Position numbers and translations under genes: made by a program. DNA of 64,000 bases from Bacteroidales bacterium (GTDB lineage: Bacteria > Bacteroidota > Bacteroidia > Bacteroidales > F082): the NCBI GenBank assembly GCA_017651645.1, contig JAGCCO010000001.1, positions 1 through 64,000 of the forward strand, read 5' to 3'. Positions 25,023 to 33,304 of the stretch are shown piece after piece. A model generated the notes under the pieces. That model did no database searches. It was not told the origin of the DNA and saw nothing but the letters and a program-made list of their open reading frames with translations. Position 1 is the stretch's first letter. Every line of letters starts with the position of its first letter.

Positions 25023-26366
25023 ATGGCAAACAATAACGCATCTAACCTCTGGAAGAAGGAAGACTGGCTGGCCGTATGGATTGGCTTCATCGTCATCGCC
25101 ATCGGCTGCATCGCCGTCCTTACCCAAAGCTTCGACTTCTCCGCCGCCAAGTTCAGCACCTGGCATTGGTGGGAGAACGTAGACGAAAAGAAATCATTAG
25201 CCGCACAATTTTCGGGCGAGTTCTGGATCAAACTGCTCCGCACCTTCCTGGTGCTCGGCATCCTGTTCGCTATCGGCATCAAGCTGCAAGGCGAGAAGAT
25301 CAGCAAGTTCATCCCTGCCTTCATCGTGCTGTTTATCATCTGCATCATCGTGCGTTTGGTGAGTGCCGAGTTCACCCTCAACCGCTACCTCGAGTGGGCC
25401 TTCTGGGCCTTGCTCATCGGCCTGTTGATCTCTAACACGGTCGGCACGCCCGACTGGCTGAAACCCGCCATCCGAACCGAGTTCTACATCAAGACCGGTC
25501 TGGTCATCATGGGCTTCTCAGTGTTGTTCAGCAACATCGCTAAGTTCGGCCTCTACGGTCTCGGCATCGCATGGATTGTGACGCCTATCGTCATCATCTT
25601 CATGTGGTGGTTGGGCACCAAGGTACTGAAGATCGATAACAAGCCTCTGGTCATCACTTTGGCATCGGCCACCTCGGTGTGCGGTACCAGTGCTGCCATC
25701 GCCACGGGTGCTGCCGCCAAGGCCAAGAAGGAGGACCTCTCGTTGGCCATCAGCATCTCCATTATCTTCACCATCCTCATGATGGTGTTCGAACCCATGA
25801 TCATCCGTGCCTGCGGCATGAACCAACTCATGGGCGGCGCCCTCATCGGTGGCACCGTCGACTCGACAGGTGCTGTGGTACTGGCCGGTAACGCCCTCGG
25901 CGAGGAAGCCGAGCAGGCCGCTGTGCTCGTGAAGTCCATCCAGAACATCCTCATCGGCTTCATCGCCTTCTTCGTGGCCATCTTCTTCGCCACCAAGGTC
26001 GACAAAGACCCGAACCAGAAGGTCGGTGCCGGCGAGATCTGGAACCGTTTCCCGAAGTTCATCATCGGTTTCTTCGTGGCTTCGCTGGTCGCCTCCTTCA
26101 TCATCCTGCCGCTTACCGACGGCGCTACCGTGAAGTCCATCAACGGCGTCCTCGACCAATACAAGAACTGGGCCTTCGTGCTGGCCTTCACCAGCATCGG
26201 CCTCGACACCAACTTCAAGAGCCTTTTCAAGCAGATGCAAGGCGGCAAAGTGCTCTGGCTCTACATCATCGGCCAGCTTTTCAATATTGCTCTCACACTG
26301 TTTGCCGTGTGGTTCCTGCTGTCGGGCGTCGTCTTTAAAGTCCCGGTGCTTGACATGTTCAAATAA
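25023..26366 (+). CDS. YeiH-family putative sulfate exporter
   Basis: A 447-aa polytopic membrane protein of the YeiH/YadS-type family (Pfam Cons_hypoth698), annotated as putative sulfate exporters from limited evidence. It has about 10-11 membrane segments. Family hallmarks include LIGLLISNTVGTP, TGLVIMGFSVLF, the SATSVCGTSAAIATG loop and GGTVDSTGAVVLAGNALG. The first ~115 residues, before the conserved core, are longer than in many homologues and contain a soluble segment (FSTWHWWENVDEK). It starts 91 bp after the porin, with hairpin element A in between, and shares one base with the next gene. Confidence 0.87.
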   Translation: MANNNASNLWKKEDWLAVWIGFIVIAIGCIAVLTQSFDFSAAKFSTWHWWENVDEKKSLAAQFSGEFWIKLLRTFLVLGILFAIGIKLQGEKISKFIPAFIVLFIICIIVRLVSAEFTLNRYLEWAFWALLIGLLISNTVGTPDWLKPAIRTEFYIKTGLVIMGFSVLFSNIAKFGLYGLGIAWIVTPIVIIFMWWLGTKVLKIDNKPLVITLASATSVCGTSAAIATGAAAKAKKEDLSLAISISIIFTILMMVFEPMIIRACGMNQLMGGALIGGTVDSTGAVVLAGNALGEEAEQAAVLVKSIQNILIGFIAFFVAIFFATKVDKDPNQKVGAGEIWNRFPKFIIGFFVASLVASFIILPLTDGATVKSINGVLDQYKNWAFVLAFTSIGLDTNFKSLFKQMQGGKVLWLYIIGQLFNIALTLFAVWFLLSGVVFKVPVLDMFK

Positions 26367-26656
26367 TGGACAAAAACCACAAAATATTCAAAGTGATTAC
26401 CATCATCGTGGTGGTAATCACTTTGTTTTTGGCCGGCTGGATCATGGCCAACAAACTCGGCCTGGTGGAAGGCTACGATTTCGGCGCAGGTGCCTATTAC
26501 TACGCCGACATCCCCACCGAGCAATACTCCGAAATCGTCAACGAGGACGCCTACCAGACCTCGGTGCCGAAATGGATATACTATGTCCTCTTCTTCGCCT
26601 GGGGCTGGCTGATGTGGCGGCTGTGGGTGTGGATTGAGACGAGAGGAAAGAAATAG
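26366..26656 (+). CDS. Small two-TM protein coupled to the YeiH exporter
   Basis: A 96-aa membrane protein, function unknown. It has a membrane segment at about residues 9-28 (ITIIVVVITLFLAGWIMA), a ~40-residue acidic, Tyr-rich soluble loop (GAYYYADIPTEQYSEIV) and a second membrane segment at about 69-88 (WIYYVLFFAWGWLMWRLWVW). Charge distribution suggests both ends are cytoplasmic and the loop periplasmic. Its ATG overlaps the exporter stop by one base (TAATG). This strict coupling suggests an accessory subunit of the exporter; I recognise no domain. Confidence 0.8.
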   Translation: MDKNHKIFKVITIIVVVITLFLAGWIMANKLGLVEGYDFGAGAYYYADIPTEQYSEIVNEDAYQTSVPKWIYYVLFFAWGWLMWRLWVWIETRGKK

Positions 26657-26687
26657 GCAACAATTACCCGAATTCCATTTTTTCTTT

Positions 26688-26695
26688 GTAACTTT
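26688..26695 (+). promoter_or_regulatory. -7 box of kinase-RapZ operon (TAACTTTG)
   Basis: TAACTTTG is an exact TAnnTTTG match ending 27 bp before the ATG at 26722. It shows that the kinase operon has its own promoter after the exporter pair. Confidence 0.6.
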
Positions 26696-26711
26696 GCCAC
26701 AATAGAAAACA

Positions 26712-26735
26712 ATGGAATTCCATGCAAATCCCTGA
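26712..26735 (+). promoter_or_regulatory. Palindrome and 7-codon mini-ORF overlapping the kinase start
   Basis: ATGGAATTCCAT (26712-26723) is a perfect palindrome that contains the start codon at 26722-26724. The ATG at 26712 opens a 7-codon frame (MEFHANP, stop TGA) overlapping the kinase start in another frame. AATTCCAT also occurs at 26670-26677. Whether this is leader control or chance is unclear. Confidence 0.35.
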
Positions 26736-28176
26736 TATTCAAAACATACTAGCTGAATTAACGCGTTCCACAGGGGAAACACCCAATGAGATTCTTCCTA
26801 TCGCGGAGTCGGGCTCGGCGAGGAAGTATTTCCGTATTGTCACTGACAAACGCAGCCTGATCGGCACCTACAGTAGCAACATTGAGGAAAACGAGGCTTT
26901 CCTCTGTTTCAGCAAGCATTTCCACGACCTCGGACTCAACGTGCCGGAGGTGTTTGCCGTCAATGCTGAGCGCACCTGCTATCTACAGAGCGACTTCGGT
27001 GATGACAACCTCTTTGCGCATGTGCAGAAGGCATTGGTGGCAGGAGGTTTCGGCGAAAACAATGTCGAGCTTTATAAAAAAGCGCTGAGCCATTTGGTCA
27101 AGCTGCAGGTGCTGGGGCATCAAGGCTTGGATTATAGCAAGGCCTACCCTACCGAGCGTTTCGACCGTCAGGCCATCATCGACGACCTCAACTACTTCAA
27201 ATACTACTTCGTGAAGCCCCACGAGGAAATCGACTTCAACGAGACTCGCTTGGGCAAGGACTTCGAGGCCTTCGCTGATTTCGTCAGCCAGGCACCTTGC
27301 GACTTCTTCATGTACCGCGATTTCCAGTCGCGCAATATCATGGTCAAGGACGGCGAGCTGTTTTTCATCGACTTCCAAGGTGGCAGAAAAGGACCGTTGA
27401 ACTATGATGTGGTCTCGCTGCTTTATCAGGTGAAAGCACAGATTCCGCAAGTGACACGTGATGAACTGGTCGAGAATTACAAGGCCGAGCTATCCCAATA
27501 TATGAGCCCCGATGCTGTCAAATTCGACACCTACCAGCCTTATTTCGTCTACTTGCGCCTGATGCAGGTGCTAGGTGCCTACGGTTTCAGAGGCCTCATC
27601 CAAAAGAAATCACACTTTATTGAAAGCATCCCTTACGCTTTGCGCGAAATCGAAACGCTGTCAAAGGTTACACCACTGACAGATTACCCCGAACTGCAAA
27701 GCGTCATTAGCCAACTCAACAAGTTGGACGCCAAATACGCTGCACTCATCGCTCCGCCTGCGGGCAAGTTGACCGTTACCATCAACAGCTTTTCGTTCAA
27801 GAAGGGCTATCCGGCCGACTTCAGCGGCAACGGTGGCGGCTATGTCTTCGACTGCCGTGCCCTGCCCAACCCGGGCCGCGAGCCCCAGTTCAAGACCAAG
27901 ACTGGTCGCGACTGGGAGGTCATCGACTACCTCATGGCCAAGCCACCCGTCCACGTCTTTCTCGACCACGTGAAAGGCATCGTCGGGCAGAGCGTCGACA
28001 ACTATCGCGAACGGCATTTCAGTAACCTGATGGTCTCCTTCGGTTGCACGGGCGGCCAGCACCGCTCGGTCTTCTTCGCCCAGACCATTTACGATTGGCT
28101 GAAAGCTACCTACCCCGACATCCACCTGAAACTGAATCACATCGAACGCAAAATCACGGAGGAGCACAACGCATGA
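26722..28176 (+). CDS. AmgK-like sugar kinase fused to a RapZ C-terminal domain
   Basis: A 484-aa two-domain protein. Residues about 1-340 form an APH-fold phosphotransferase resembling AmgK-type anomeric amino-sugar kinases: the catalytic loop YRDFQSRNIM places D200 and N205, and the metal-binding Asp is D217 in FFIDFQGG. Residues about 350-478 form a RapZ C-terminal domain (NSFSFKKGYP, FDCRALPNPG and the hallmark GCTGGQHRSV near the end); in E. coli RapZ this domain senses glucosamine-6-phosphate and binds RNA. The N-terminal nucleotide-binding domain of RapZ is absent. The stop overlaps the start of a MurU-like uridylyltransferase by 4 bp. MurNAc/GlcNAc-1-phosphate production for UDP-MurNAc recycling is inferred; the fusion suggests direct amino-sugar regulation. 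Confidence 0.85.
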   Translation: MQIPDIQNILAELTRSTGETPNEILPIAESGSARKYFRIVTDKRSLIGTYSSNIEENEAFLCFSKHFHDLGLNVPEVFAVNAERTCYLQSDFGDDNLFAHVQKALVAGGFGENNVELYKKALSHLVKLQVLGHQGLDYSKAYPTERFDRQAIIDDLNYFKYYFVKPHEEIDFNETRLGKDFEAFADFVSQAPCDFFMYRDFQSRNIMVKDGELFFIDFQGGRKGPLNYDVVSLLYQVKAQIPQVTRDELVENYKAELSQYMSPDAVKFDTYQPYFVYLRLMQVLGAYGFRGLIQKKSHFIESIPYALREIETLSKVTPLTDYPELQSVISQLNKLDAKYAALIAPPAGKLTVTINSFSFKKGYPADFSGNGGGYVFDCRALPNPGREPQFKTKTGRDWEVIDYLMAKPPVHVFLDHVKGIVGQSVDNYRERHFSNLMVSFGCTGGQHRSVFFAQTIYDWLKATYPDIHLKLNHIERKITEEHNA

Positions 28177-28904
28177 CACACGACACCACCGCCATGATAT
28201 TGGCCGCCGGTTTGGGCACCCGCCTCGGTGCCTTGACCCAAGACAAGCCTAAAGCTTTGGTCCCGCTCAACGGCAAGCCTTTGCTGCAACATTGCATTGA
28301 GAACTTGATTGCCAATGGCTTCCACCATATTGTCATCAACGTGCACCACTTCGGCGAGCAAATCATTGACTTTGTGGAAAGCCATCATTTTGTTGCCGAG
28401 ATTGAGATTTCCGATGAGCGCGATTTGTTGATGGACACGGGTGGCGGCATTGTCAAGGCCACGCCACTATTTGAAGATTCAGAGGCAGTGTTGGTGCATA
28501 ACGTGGACATTATCAGCGATGTCAATCTTGGTGAGATGAGCCAACAGTTCCTTAATTCGGGCGACGACGCCTGGCTGCTGACGCAAGACCGTGAGACCAA
28601 CCGCAAGCTGCTCTTCCGAGACGACCAGCAACTCATCGGCTGGCGCAATAAGGCCGATGGCATCTATAAATGGGTGTACGACAGCTTTGGACAATACCAA
28701 GAGATGGCTTTTAGTGGACTGCATTTTTTCCGAAGCGATTTATTCGCTGAATTCGAAGTAAAGCCACAGAGCGTCATAGATCTGTACCTGAAACTTGCCA
28801 AGACCAACAACATCCTTTCCAAGCCTATCGAACCCGACTATTGGTTCGACTTAGGCAAACCCGAGCAATTGGAAGCCGCTGAAAACTTTCTAAATACACT
28901 TTGA
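28173..28904 (+). CDS. Sugar-1-phosphate nucleotidyltransferase, MurU-like
   Basis: A 243-aa nucleotidyltransferase. The start at 28173 overlaps the kinase stop by 4 bp (ATGA); upstream starts would lie inside the RapZ domain. The NTP-binding signature AAGLGTRLGALTQDKPKALVP is at residues 10-30, followed by VHNVDIISDVN (metal-binding Asp) and a short C-terminus. Its single catalytic domain and operon partner match MurU-type MurNAc-1-phosphate uridylyltransferases of the AmgK-MurU recycling route. A GlmU-type or mannose-1-phosphate guanylyltransferase role is less likely but not excluded. The next gene starts 1 bp after the stop. Confidence 0.83.
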   Translation: MTHDTTAMILAAGLGTRLGALTQDKPKALVPLNGKPLLQHCIENLIANGFHHIVINVHHFGEQIIDFVESHHFVAEIEISDERDLLMDTGGGIVKATPLFEDSEAVLVHNVDIISDVNLGEMSQQFLNSGDDAWLLTQDRETNRKLLFRDDQQLIGWRNKADGIYKWVYDSFGQYQEMAFSGLHFFRSDLFAEFEVKPQSVIDLYLKLAKTNNILSKPIEPDYWFDLGKPEQLEAAENFLNTL

Positions 28905-28905
28905 C

Positions 28906-31812
28906 ATGAGCGAAGGCACTTTCATATCCAAGTTGGCGAGCCATATCCAAAGCCACTACGACCTCACTAAGCAAGAATTGACCGTAGTCTTCCCCAACAA
29001 ACGCGCTGCCTTTTATTTGCGCAATGCCTTCAGAGAACGTTGTGACCATACCATCTGGCTGCCGCAAATGATTTCCATCGAAGAAGCCGTCACCCTATGG
29101 AGTGGCATTAGCCTTGCCGACAATATCGACCTGCTTTTTGAGCTCATCGATATTGATGCGGAATTGCATGTGGAACAGAACAGCGATCTCAATGTGTTTG
29201 GTAGCCAGGCCGCACAAATGGCCAAGGACTTCGACGAAATCGACCAATATGGCATCGACGCTAAAACCTTGTTCAACTATGTCTTGGAAAACAAAAAACT
29301 AGGGCTTTGGGACTTCGACACACTGAAAAGCAAAGAAAAAGAACAGAAATACCTTAAGTTTTTCCAATCCCTTTACGATTATTACCTCAGACTTCGCGAC
29401 CGGCTGAAAAAACAAGGGAAAGGCTATTACGGCATGATTACCAAATACTTGTCGGAGTTATCCGAGACAAGATTGGTAGAAAGAATCGGCGAAAGGAGCA
29501 TCATCTTCGCTGGGTTTAATGCTCTGACTACCACTGAGGAACATATCATCAACGTTTTAGTGAAAAACGACAAAGCAGAAGTGGTTTTTGACTATGACAC
29601 CTATTATGTCGATGATGAGAATAACGAAGCCGGCCTTTTCGCCCGAAAATACAAAAAAAGTCACCTCCAATGGCTGGAGAATGGCATTTCCAACGCATTG
29701 ACCACCGACCGAAAGAACATACACATCATCAGCGCCAGCGGCAATGCATTGCAAGCCAAAGCCTTGCAATCCAAACTTCAAGAAACCAATGATAACAGCC
29801 AAGCTGTCATCCTCGCCGACGAACACCTTCTGATTCCAGTGCTGAACGCCATTCCACACAACGACACCTTCAGCAATTTCAAAGTCTCGATGGGATATCC
29901 CATTGCAAAATCACCTGTCAGCCAACTAGTCAAAGAACTCTTCCCACTCTGGAGGCGCAATAAAATCACCCGAAAGATTCAAGACAACGGAGTTGAACGC
30001 ATGGCCGAAGGCTGGTATCTGTGGCCCGTTCTACACCTCATGGATCTTGAAATCGTGAAAATCATCTTCCCTCATTCGGAAATTGCGTCCTTCAACCGAT
30101 GGAAAAACCAAGCTGTGAAATCAGGTAAGTTCATCTTTGAGGAAAATGACCTCGAAGAATTGAAGCATATCCCTGGAATTCAGGCTTTTCTGCGCATTGT
30201 TCTTTTCGAAAAAGGTGAAAACATACCTCAATCCGTGCTTGATACCATCAGTAATCTTCTTTCCTTGGTCTCCCAAACCATTTTGGCAAAAGACGGCATA
30301 GAAAGCATGACTTTCCTACTTAACCAAGTGAGTGAATCAGGGAAGAATATCAGCAGATTAAGCCAAATCATTGAACACAACAACAAGTATATCAAGGATA
30401 TACAGAGTTTAGAGATTCTTTATCGGCTCTTGTCGTCAAACGCAACGGTCAAGTTGAACAGTAGCAGCACCGAAGGATTACAAATTATGGGTCTACTCGA
30501 GACCCGCAACCTCGATTTCAAGCAGTTGCATGTGCTCAGCGTCAATGAGGGCATCCTGCCGCCCGACAAGTCACAAGGCAGCTTTATTCCACAATTCATC
30601 CGCCATGCCTGCGGCTTGCCAGGCTATGCCGAAAGCCAAGCCGTTGTTGCCTACCATTTCTATCGTTTACTGCAAAACGGAAAGGACATTTATTTGTATT
30701 ACAACAATTTGGACGAGACCTCAGGAGGCGAAGCGAGCCGTTTCATCCTGCAAATCAAACATGAATTGGCCAAAAACGCTAACATCACAATTTCAGAAGA
30801 ATCCTTCGACTGCTCATCCAAGTCCTCTATGGAAACGCTGGCGCTAAGTGCTCAAAAAATCAATGCGTTAGAGAGGCTCAATTATCTCATTATGGAGAAA
30901 GGTATCTCCCCTTCTGCCATGTCAACCTATCTTCATTGTCCCTTGAAATACTATTTGAGGTATATCACTCAGATAGAAGACAATAGCATCGAAGAAGATG
31001 TAGGCGTCAATGACATCGGCACTGTGATTCACGATACTTTGGAGCTGCTGTTTGCCGATTACCTTCCGCATGAAGGCAAACGACAAATCATCGACAAAAA
31101 CTTGTTTGACGACACAATACGTCCCAAATGGCAAGAAAAGCTCTCGGAAGCCATCGCTGGTAAATTCCCCAACGGCTTCCCTGACGTGGGCTACAATTAC
31201 CTGAACCGCGTCACCATTGAGCAGCAACTGAAGAACTATCTGAACTATACTTCCAAGCAATTGGAGAACAACACCTTGACCATCCTGGAAACCGAAGGCG
31301 AATTGAAAGCAAAACTACAAACCACTCACGGTGATTGCATCTTTTACGGCCGCACCGACCGCATCGACCAATTTGATGGCCTCATTCGTGTGATTGACTA
31401 CAAAACCGGTCATGTAGGAAGTGCAGACCTCAAGGTTCCCGTTCGATATAAAAGTGAAAGTGATCTGGATTACCTGAAACAGATTCCAGAAAAAGCGCTT
31501 CAATTATTGCTATATAAGTATCTGTTCCTCAAAGAGAATCCGACGATATCTCCCAGTCAAGTGACCGCTGCCATCTACGGATTGAAATACACTAACGCCA
31601 TTGAATACAGCCTTGCCAAAGCCTCACCGACCAAATCGGACACCGATGCCGATTCTTGTTTCCTCGAAGACGATTCTTTTGCTCACGACATGGAAGCCAT
31701 GCTTAGTGCCGTAGTGGACGAAATGCTAGACAAAGAGATTCCTTTCGAGCAAGCTCAAGACGACCAGAAATGCAGCTATTGTGAGTTCAAGTTGATTTGT
31801 AAAAGAAGCTGA
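28906..31812 (+). CDS. AddB-like PD-(D/E)XK nuclease with Fe-S motif
   Basis: A 968-aa protein of the PD-(D/E)XK nuclease family. The N-terminal two thirds resemble an inactivated UvrD-type helicase fold (VVFPNKRAAFYLRNAF near residues 26-41), as in AddB/RexB. The nuclease core is in the last third (DDIGTVIHDTLE, then RVIDYKTGHVG). Cys in LHCPLKYYLRY (about residue 680) and the terminal trio CSYCEFKLICKRS form the 4Fe-4S cage typical of AddB and Cas4-type nucleases. Recombinational repair of double-strand breaks with an AddA-type partner is expected; no AddA is in this window. It lies 1 bp after the MurU-like gene, an odd pairing, and is convergent with DUF721. Confidence 0.85.
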   Translation: MSEGTFISKLASHIQSHYDLTKQELTVVFPNKRAAFYLRNAFRERCDHTIWLPQMISIEEAVTLWSGISLADNIDLLFELIDIDAELHVEQNSDLNVFGSQAAQMAKDFDEIDQYGIDAKTLFNYVLENKKLGLWDFDTLKSKEKEQKYLKFFQSLYDYYLRLRDRLKKQGKGYYGMITKYLSELSETRLVERIGERSIIFAGFNALTTTEEHIINVLVKNDKAEVVFDYDTYYVDDENNEAGLFARKYKKSHLQWLENGISNALTTDRKNIHIISASGNALQAKALQSKLQETNDNSQAVILADEHLLIPVLNAIPHNDTFSNFKVSMGYPIAKSPVSQLVKELFPLWRRNKITRKIQDNGVERMAEGWYLWPVLHLMDLEIVKIIFPHSEIASFNRWKNQAVKSGKFIFEENDLEELKHIPGIQAFLRIVLFEKGENIPQSVLDTISNLLSLVSQTILAKDGIESMTFLLNQVSESGKNISRLSQIIEHNNKYIKDIQSLEILYRLLSSNATVKLNSSSTEGLQIMGLLETRNLDFKQLHVLSVNEGILPPDKSQGSFIPQFIRHACGLPGYAESQAVVAYHFYRLLQNGKDIYLYYNNLDETSGGEASRFILQIKHELAKNANITISEESFDCSSKSSMETLALSAQKINALERLNYLIMEKGISPSAMSTYLHCPLKYYLRYITQIEDNSIEEDVGVNDIGTVIHDTLELLFADYLPHEGKRQIIDKNLFDDTIRPKWQEKLSEAIAGKFPNGFPDVGYNYLNRVTIEQQLKNYLNYTSKQLENNTLTILETEGELKAKLQTTHGDCIFYGRTDRIDQFDGLIRVIDYKTGHVGSADLKVPVRYKSESDLDYLKQIPEKALQLLLYKYLFLKENPTISPSQVTAAIYGLKYTNAIEYSLAKASPTKSDTDADSCFLEDDSFAHDMEAMLSAVVDEMLDKEIPFEQAQDDQKCSYCEFKLICKRS

Positions 31813-31813
31813 T

Positions 31814-32110
31814 TCAATTCAGCACAATCTCGTTCAAGATTTCCTTTCCCACCAAACCATTCAAATTCTTCAACAGCAATGATTTGGAATAGTTAAGTTC
31901 ATTACGCAATGCATCACTGTCGACACGGACGAAAAGCACATGGTTCTTGATAGAAAGATCAATGGTATGCGATGCGATAAACGGTCCAACCACCTTAGGC
32001 CACGAGTTGACAACTTTGATTTCGTCCATGTAGTCCGAGCCTTTATGGAGCTCATAAAACTCCTTAATAAGCTCGCCGAGGGGCTTTACGTCAAAGTACA
32101 CCATAGCCAC
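31814..32110 (-). CDS. DUF721 (DciA-like) protein
   Basis: A 98-aa DUF721 protein. The sequence follows the family pattern: an N-terminal helix (LGELIKEFYELHKG), the central WPKVVGPFIASHT motif, and VLFVRVDSDALRNELNYSK near the C-terminus. DUF721 includes DciA, a loader of the replicative helicase. The start (ATG 32110, or 32104) overlaps the 3' end of recF by about 20 bp, and adjacency to recF is a common arrangement. Here the protein consists of little more than the domain itself. A replication or repair role is inferred from family and context. Confidence 0.85.
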   Translation of the reverse strand: MAMVYFDVKPLGELIKEFYELHKGSDYMDEIKVVNSWPKVVGPFIASHTIDLSIKNHVLFVRVDSDALRNELNYSKSLLLKNLNGLVGKEILNEIVLN

Positions 32111-33218
32111 CTCCTATCTCTTTGACCTCGCCCTTTACAACCTCGAAAATCTTGTGGTCGATATTGGTGTTTTCAAACAGTTTTTCCACCCTATTCTGTT
32201 GCGTATCCGTAATGAACACCTGACCGAAATGCTCGTCACCGACCAGACGGACGAGTTTCATCACACGTTGGTCGTCGAGCTTATCGAAGATGTCGTCCAA
32301 CAGCAAAATGGGCTTATAACCAATCTTCTGGTAGTTGAACTCGAACTGGGCCAAGCGGATGGACACCACAAAGGACTTCTGTTGTCCTTGTGAGCCAAAA
32401 CGCTTCAGCGGATGGCCGTCCAAAGCAAACTCCAGGTCATCCTTGTGAATGCCCACGTTGGTGTAACCCGAATAACGATCCTGCATCAAGCTTTCCTCCA
32501 GCAACTCAATCAAAGGTTTCTCATCCAGGCGTGATTGGTAAATGACATTGACCTTCTCTGTGCCGCCCGAGACAATCTCATAATAATGCTGAAAGATGGG
32601 CAGGAACTCCTCCAAAAACAGTTTGCGCTTGGCGTGAATGTCATTGGCATGCTGCGACAGTTGGTCTTCCCAAAGACGCAACAGCTCTCGGTCGAAAACA
32701 CGACGCTCTGCAAATTGCTTCAATTGCATGTTGCGTTGCAACAAGGCTCGATTGTATTTCAGCAGGGCGTTGAGATACAAGGGATCGAACTGCGAAATCA
32801 CACCGTCTATGAATTTGCGACGGAGGTCGCTGCCCTCATTGATAAGGTCACGGTCGTAGGGCGAAATCATCACCAAAGGGAACTTGCCAATATGGTCGCT
32901 CAGCCTGTCGTATTCTTTTTTATTGAAACGGAATGACTTCTTTTGGTCCCGCTTCTGCACGCACGATACCAGTTCATCATCCTTCCCATCGTGTGAATAA
33001 ACGCCATGTATTGCAAAAAACTCTTGCTCGTGGCGGATATTCTGCTTGTCTGTTGCGCCAAAGAAACTCTTGCAGAATGAAAGGTAATAGATGGAATCCA
33101 GGATATTGGTCTTCCCTGCCCCATTCAAACCCACGAAACAATTGACATTCTCCGACAACTGCAAATCCGCCGATTCACAATTCTTGAAGTTCGTCAGTTT
33201 GAGTTCGTGGAGATACAT
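32091..33218 (-). CDS. recF: DNA replication and repair protein RecF
   Basis: A 375-aa ABC-type ATPase that binds gapped DNA and, with RecO and RecR, loads RecA. Walker A is FVGLNGAGKTNIL near residues 28-40; the ABC signature region is GSQGQQKSFV; Walker B is PILLLDDIFDKLD. Length is normal. It is the third gene of nusB-porQ-recF-DUF721. Its start is directly preceded by hairpin leader element B (33227-33302), so translation may be influenced by that structure. Confidence 0.95.
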   Translation of the reverse strand: MYLHELKLTNFKNCESADLQLSENVNCFVGLNGAGKTNILDSIYYLSFCKSFFGATDKQNIRHEQEFFAIHGVYSHDGKDDELVSCVQKRDQKKSFRFNKKEYDRLSDHIGKFPLVMISPYDRDLINEGSDLRRKFIDGVISQFDPLYLNALLKYNRALLQRNMQLKQFAERRVFDRELLRLWEDQLSQHANDIHAKRKLFLEEFLPIFQHYYEIVSGGTEKVNVIYQSRLDEKPLIELLEESLMQDRYSGYTNVGIHKDDLEFALDGHPLKRFGSQGQQKSFVVSIRLAQFEFNYQKIGYKPILLLDDIFDKLDDQRVMKLVRLVGDEHFGQVFITDTQQNRVEKLFENTNIDHKIFEVVKGEVKEIGGGYGVL

Positions 33219-33226
33219 CTTTGTTT

Positions 33227-33302
33227 GACTTCAGGACTTCGGGACTTCGAGTCTTCGGGACTTGGCACGTCTCGCAATCCCGCAGTCTCGTAGTCTCGTG
33301 TC
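33227..33302 (-). repeat. Hairpin leader element B (GACTNCGRG units) upstream of recF
   Basis: This 76-bp element sits between the porQ stop (33305) and the recF ATG (33218). On the sense (minus) strand it begins with GACTACGAGACTGCGGGA (33295-33278), identical to element A, and continues into tandem units such as GTCCCGAAGACTCGAAGTCC, complementary in type to the first arm. Only 8 bp separate it from the start codon. Confidence 0.85.
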
Positions 33303-33304
33303 AA

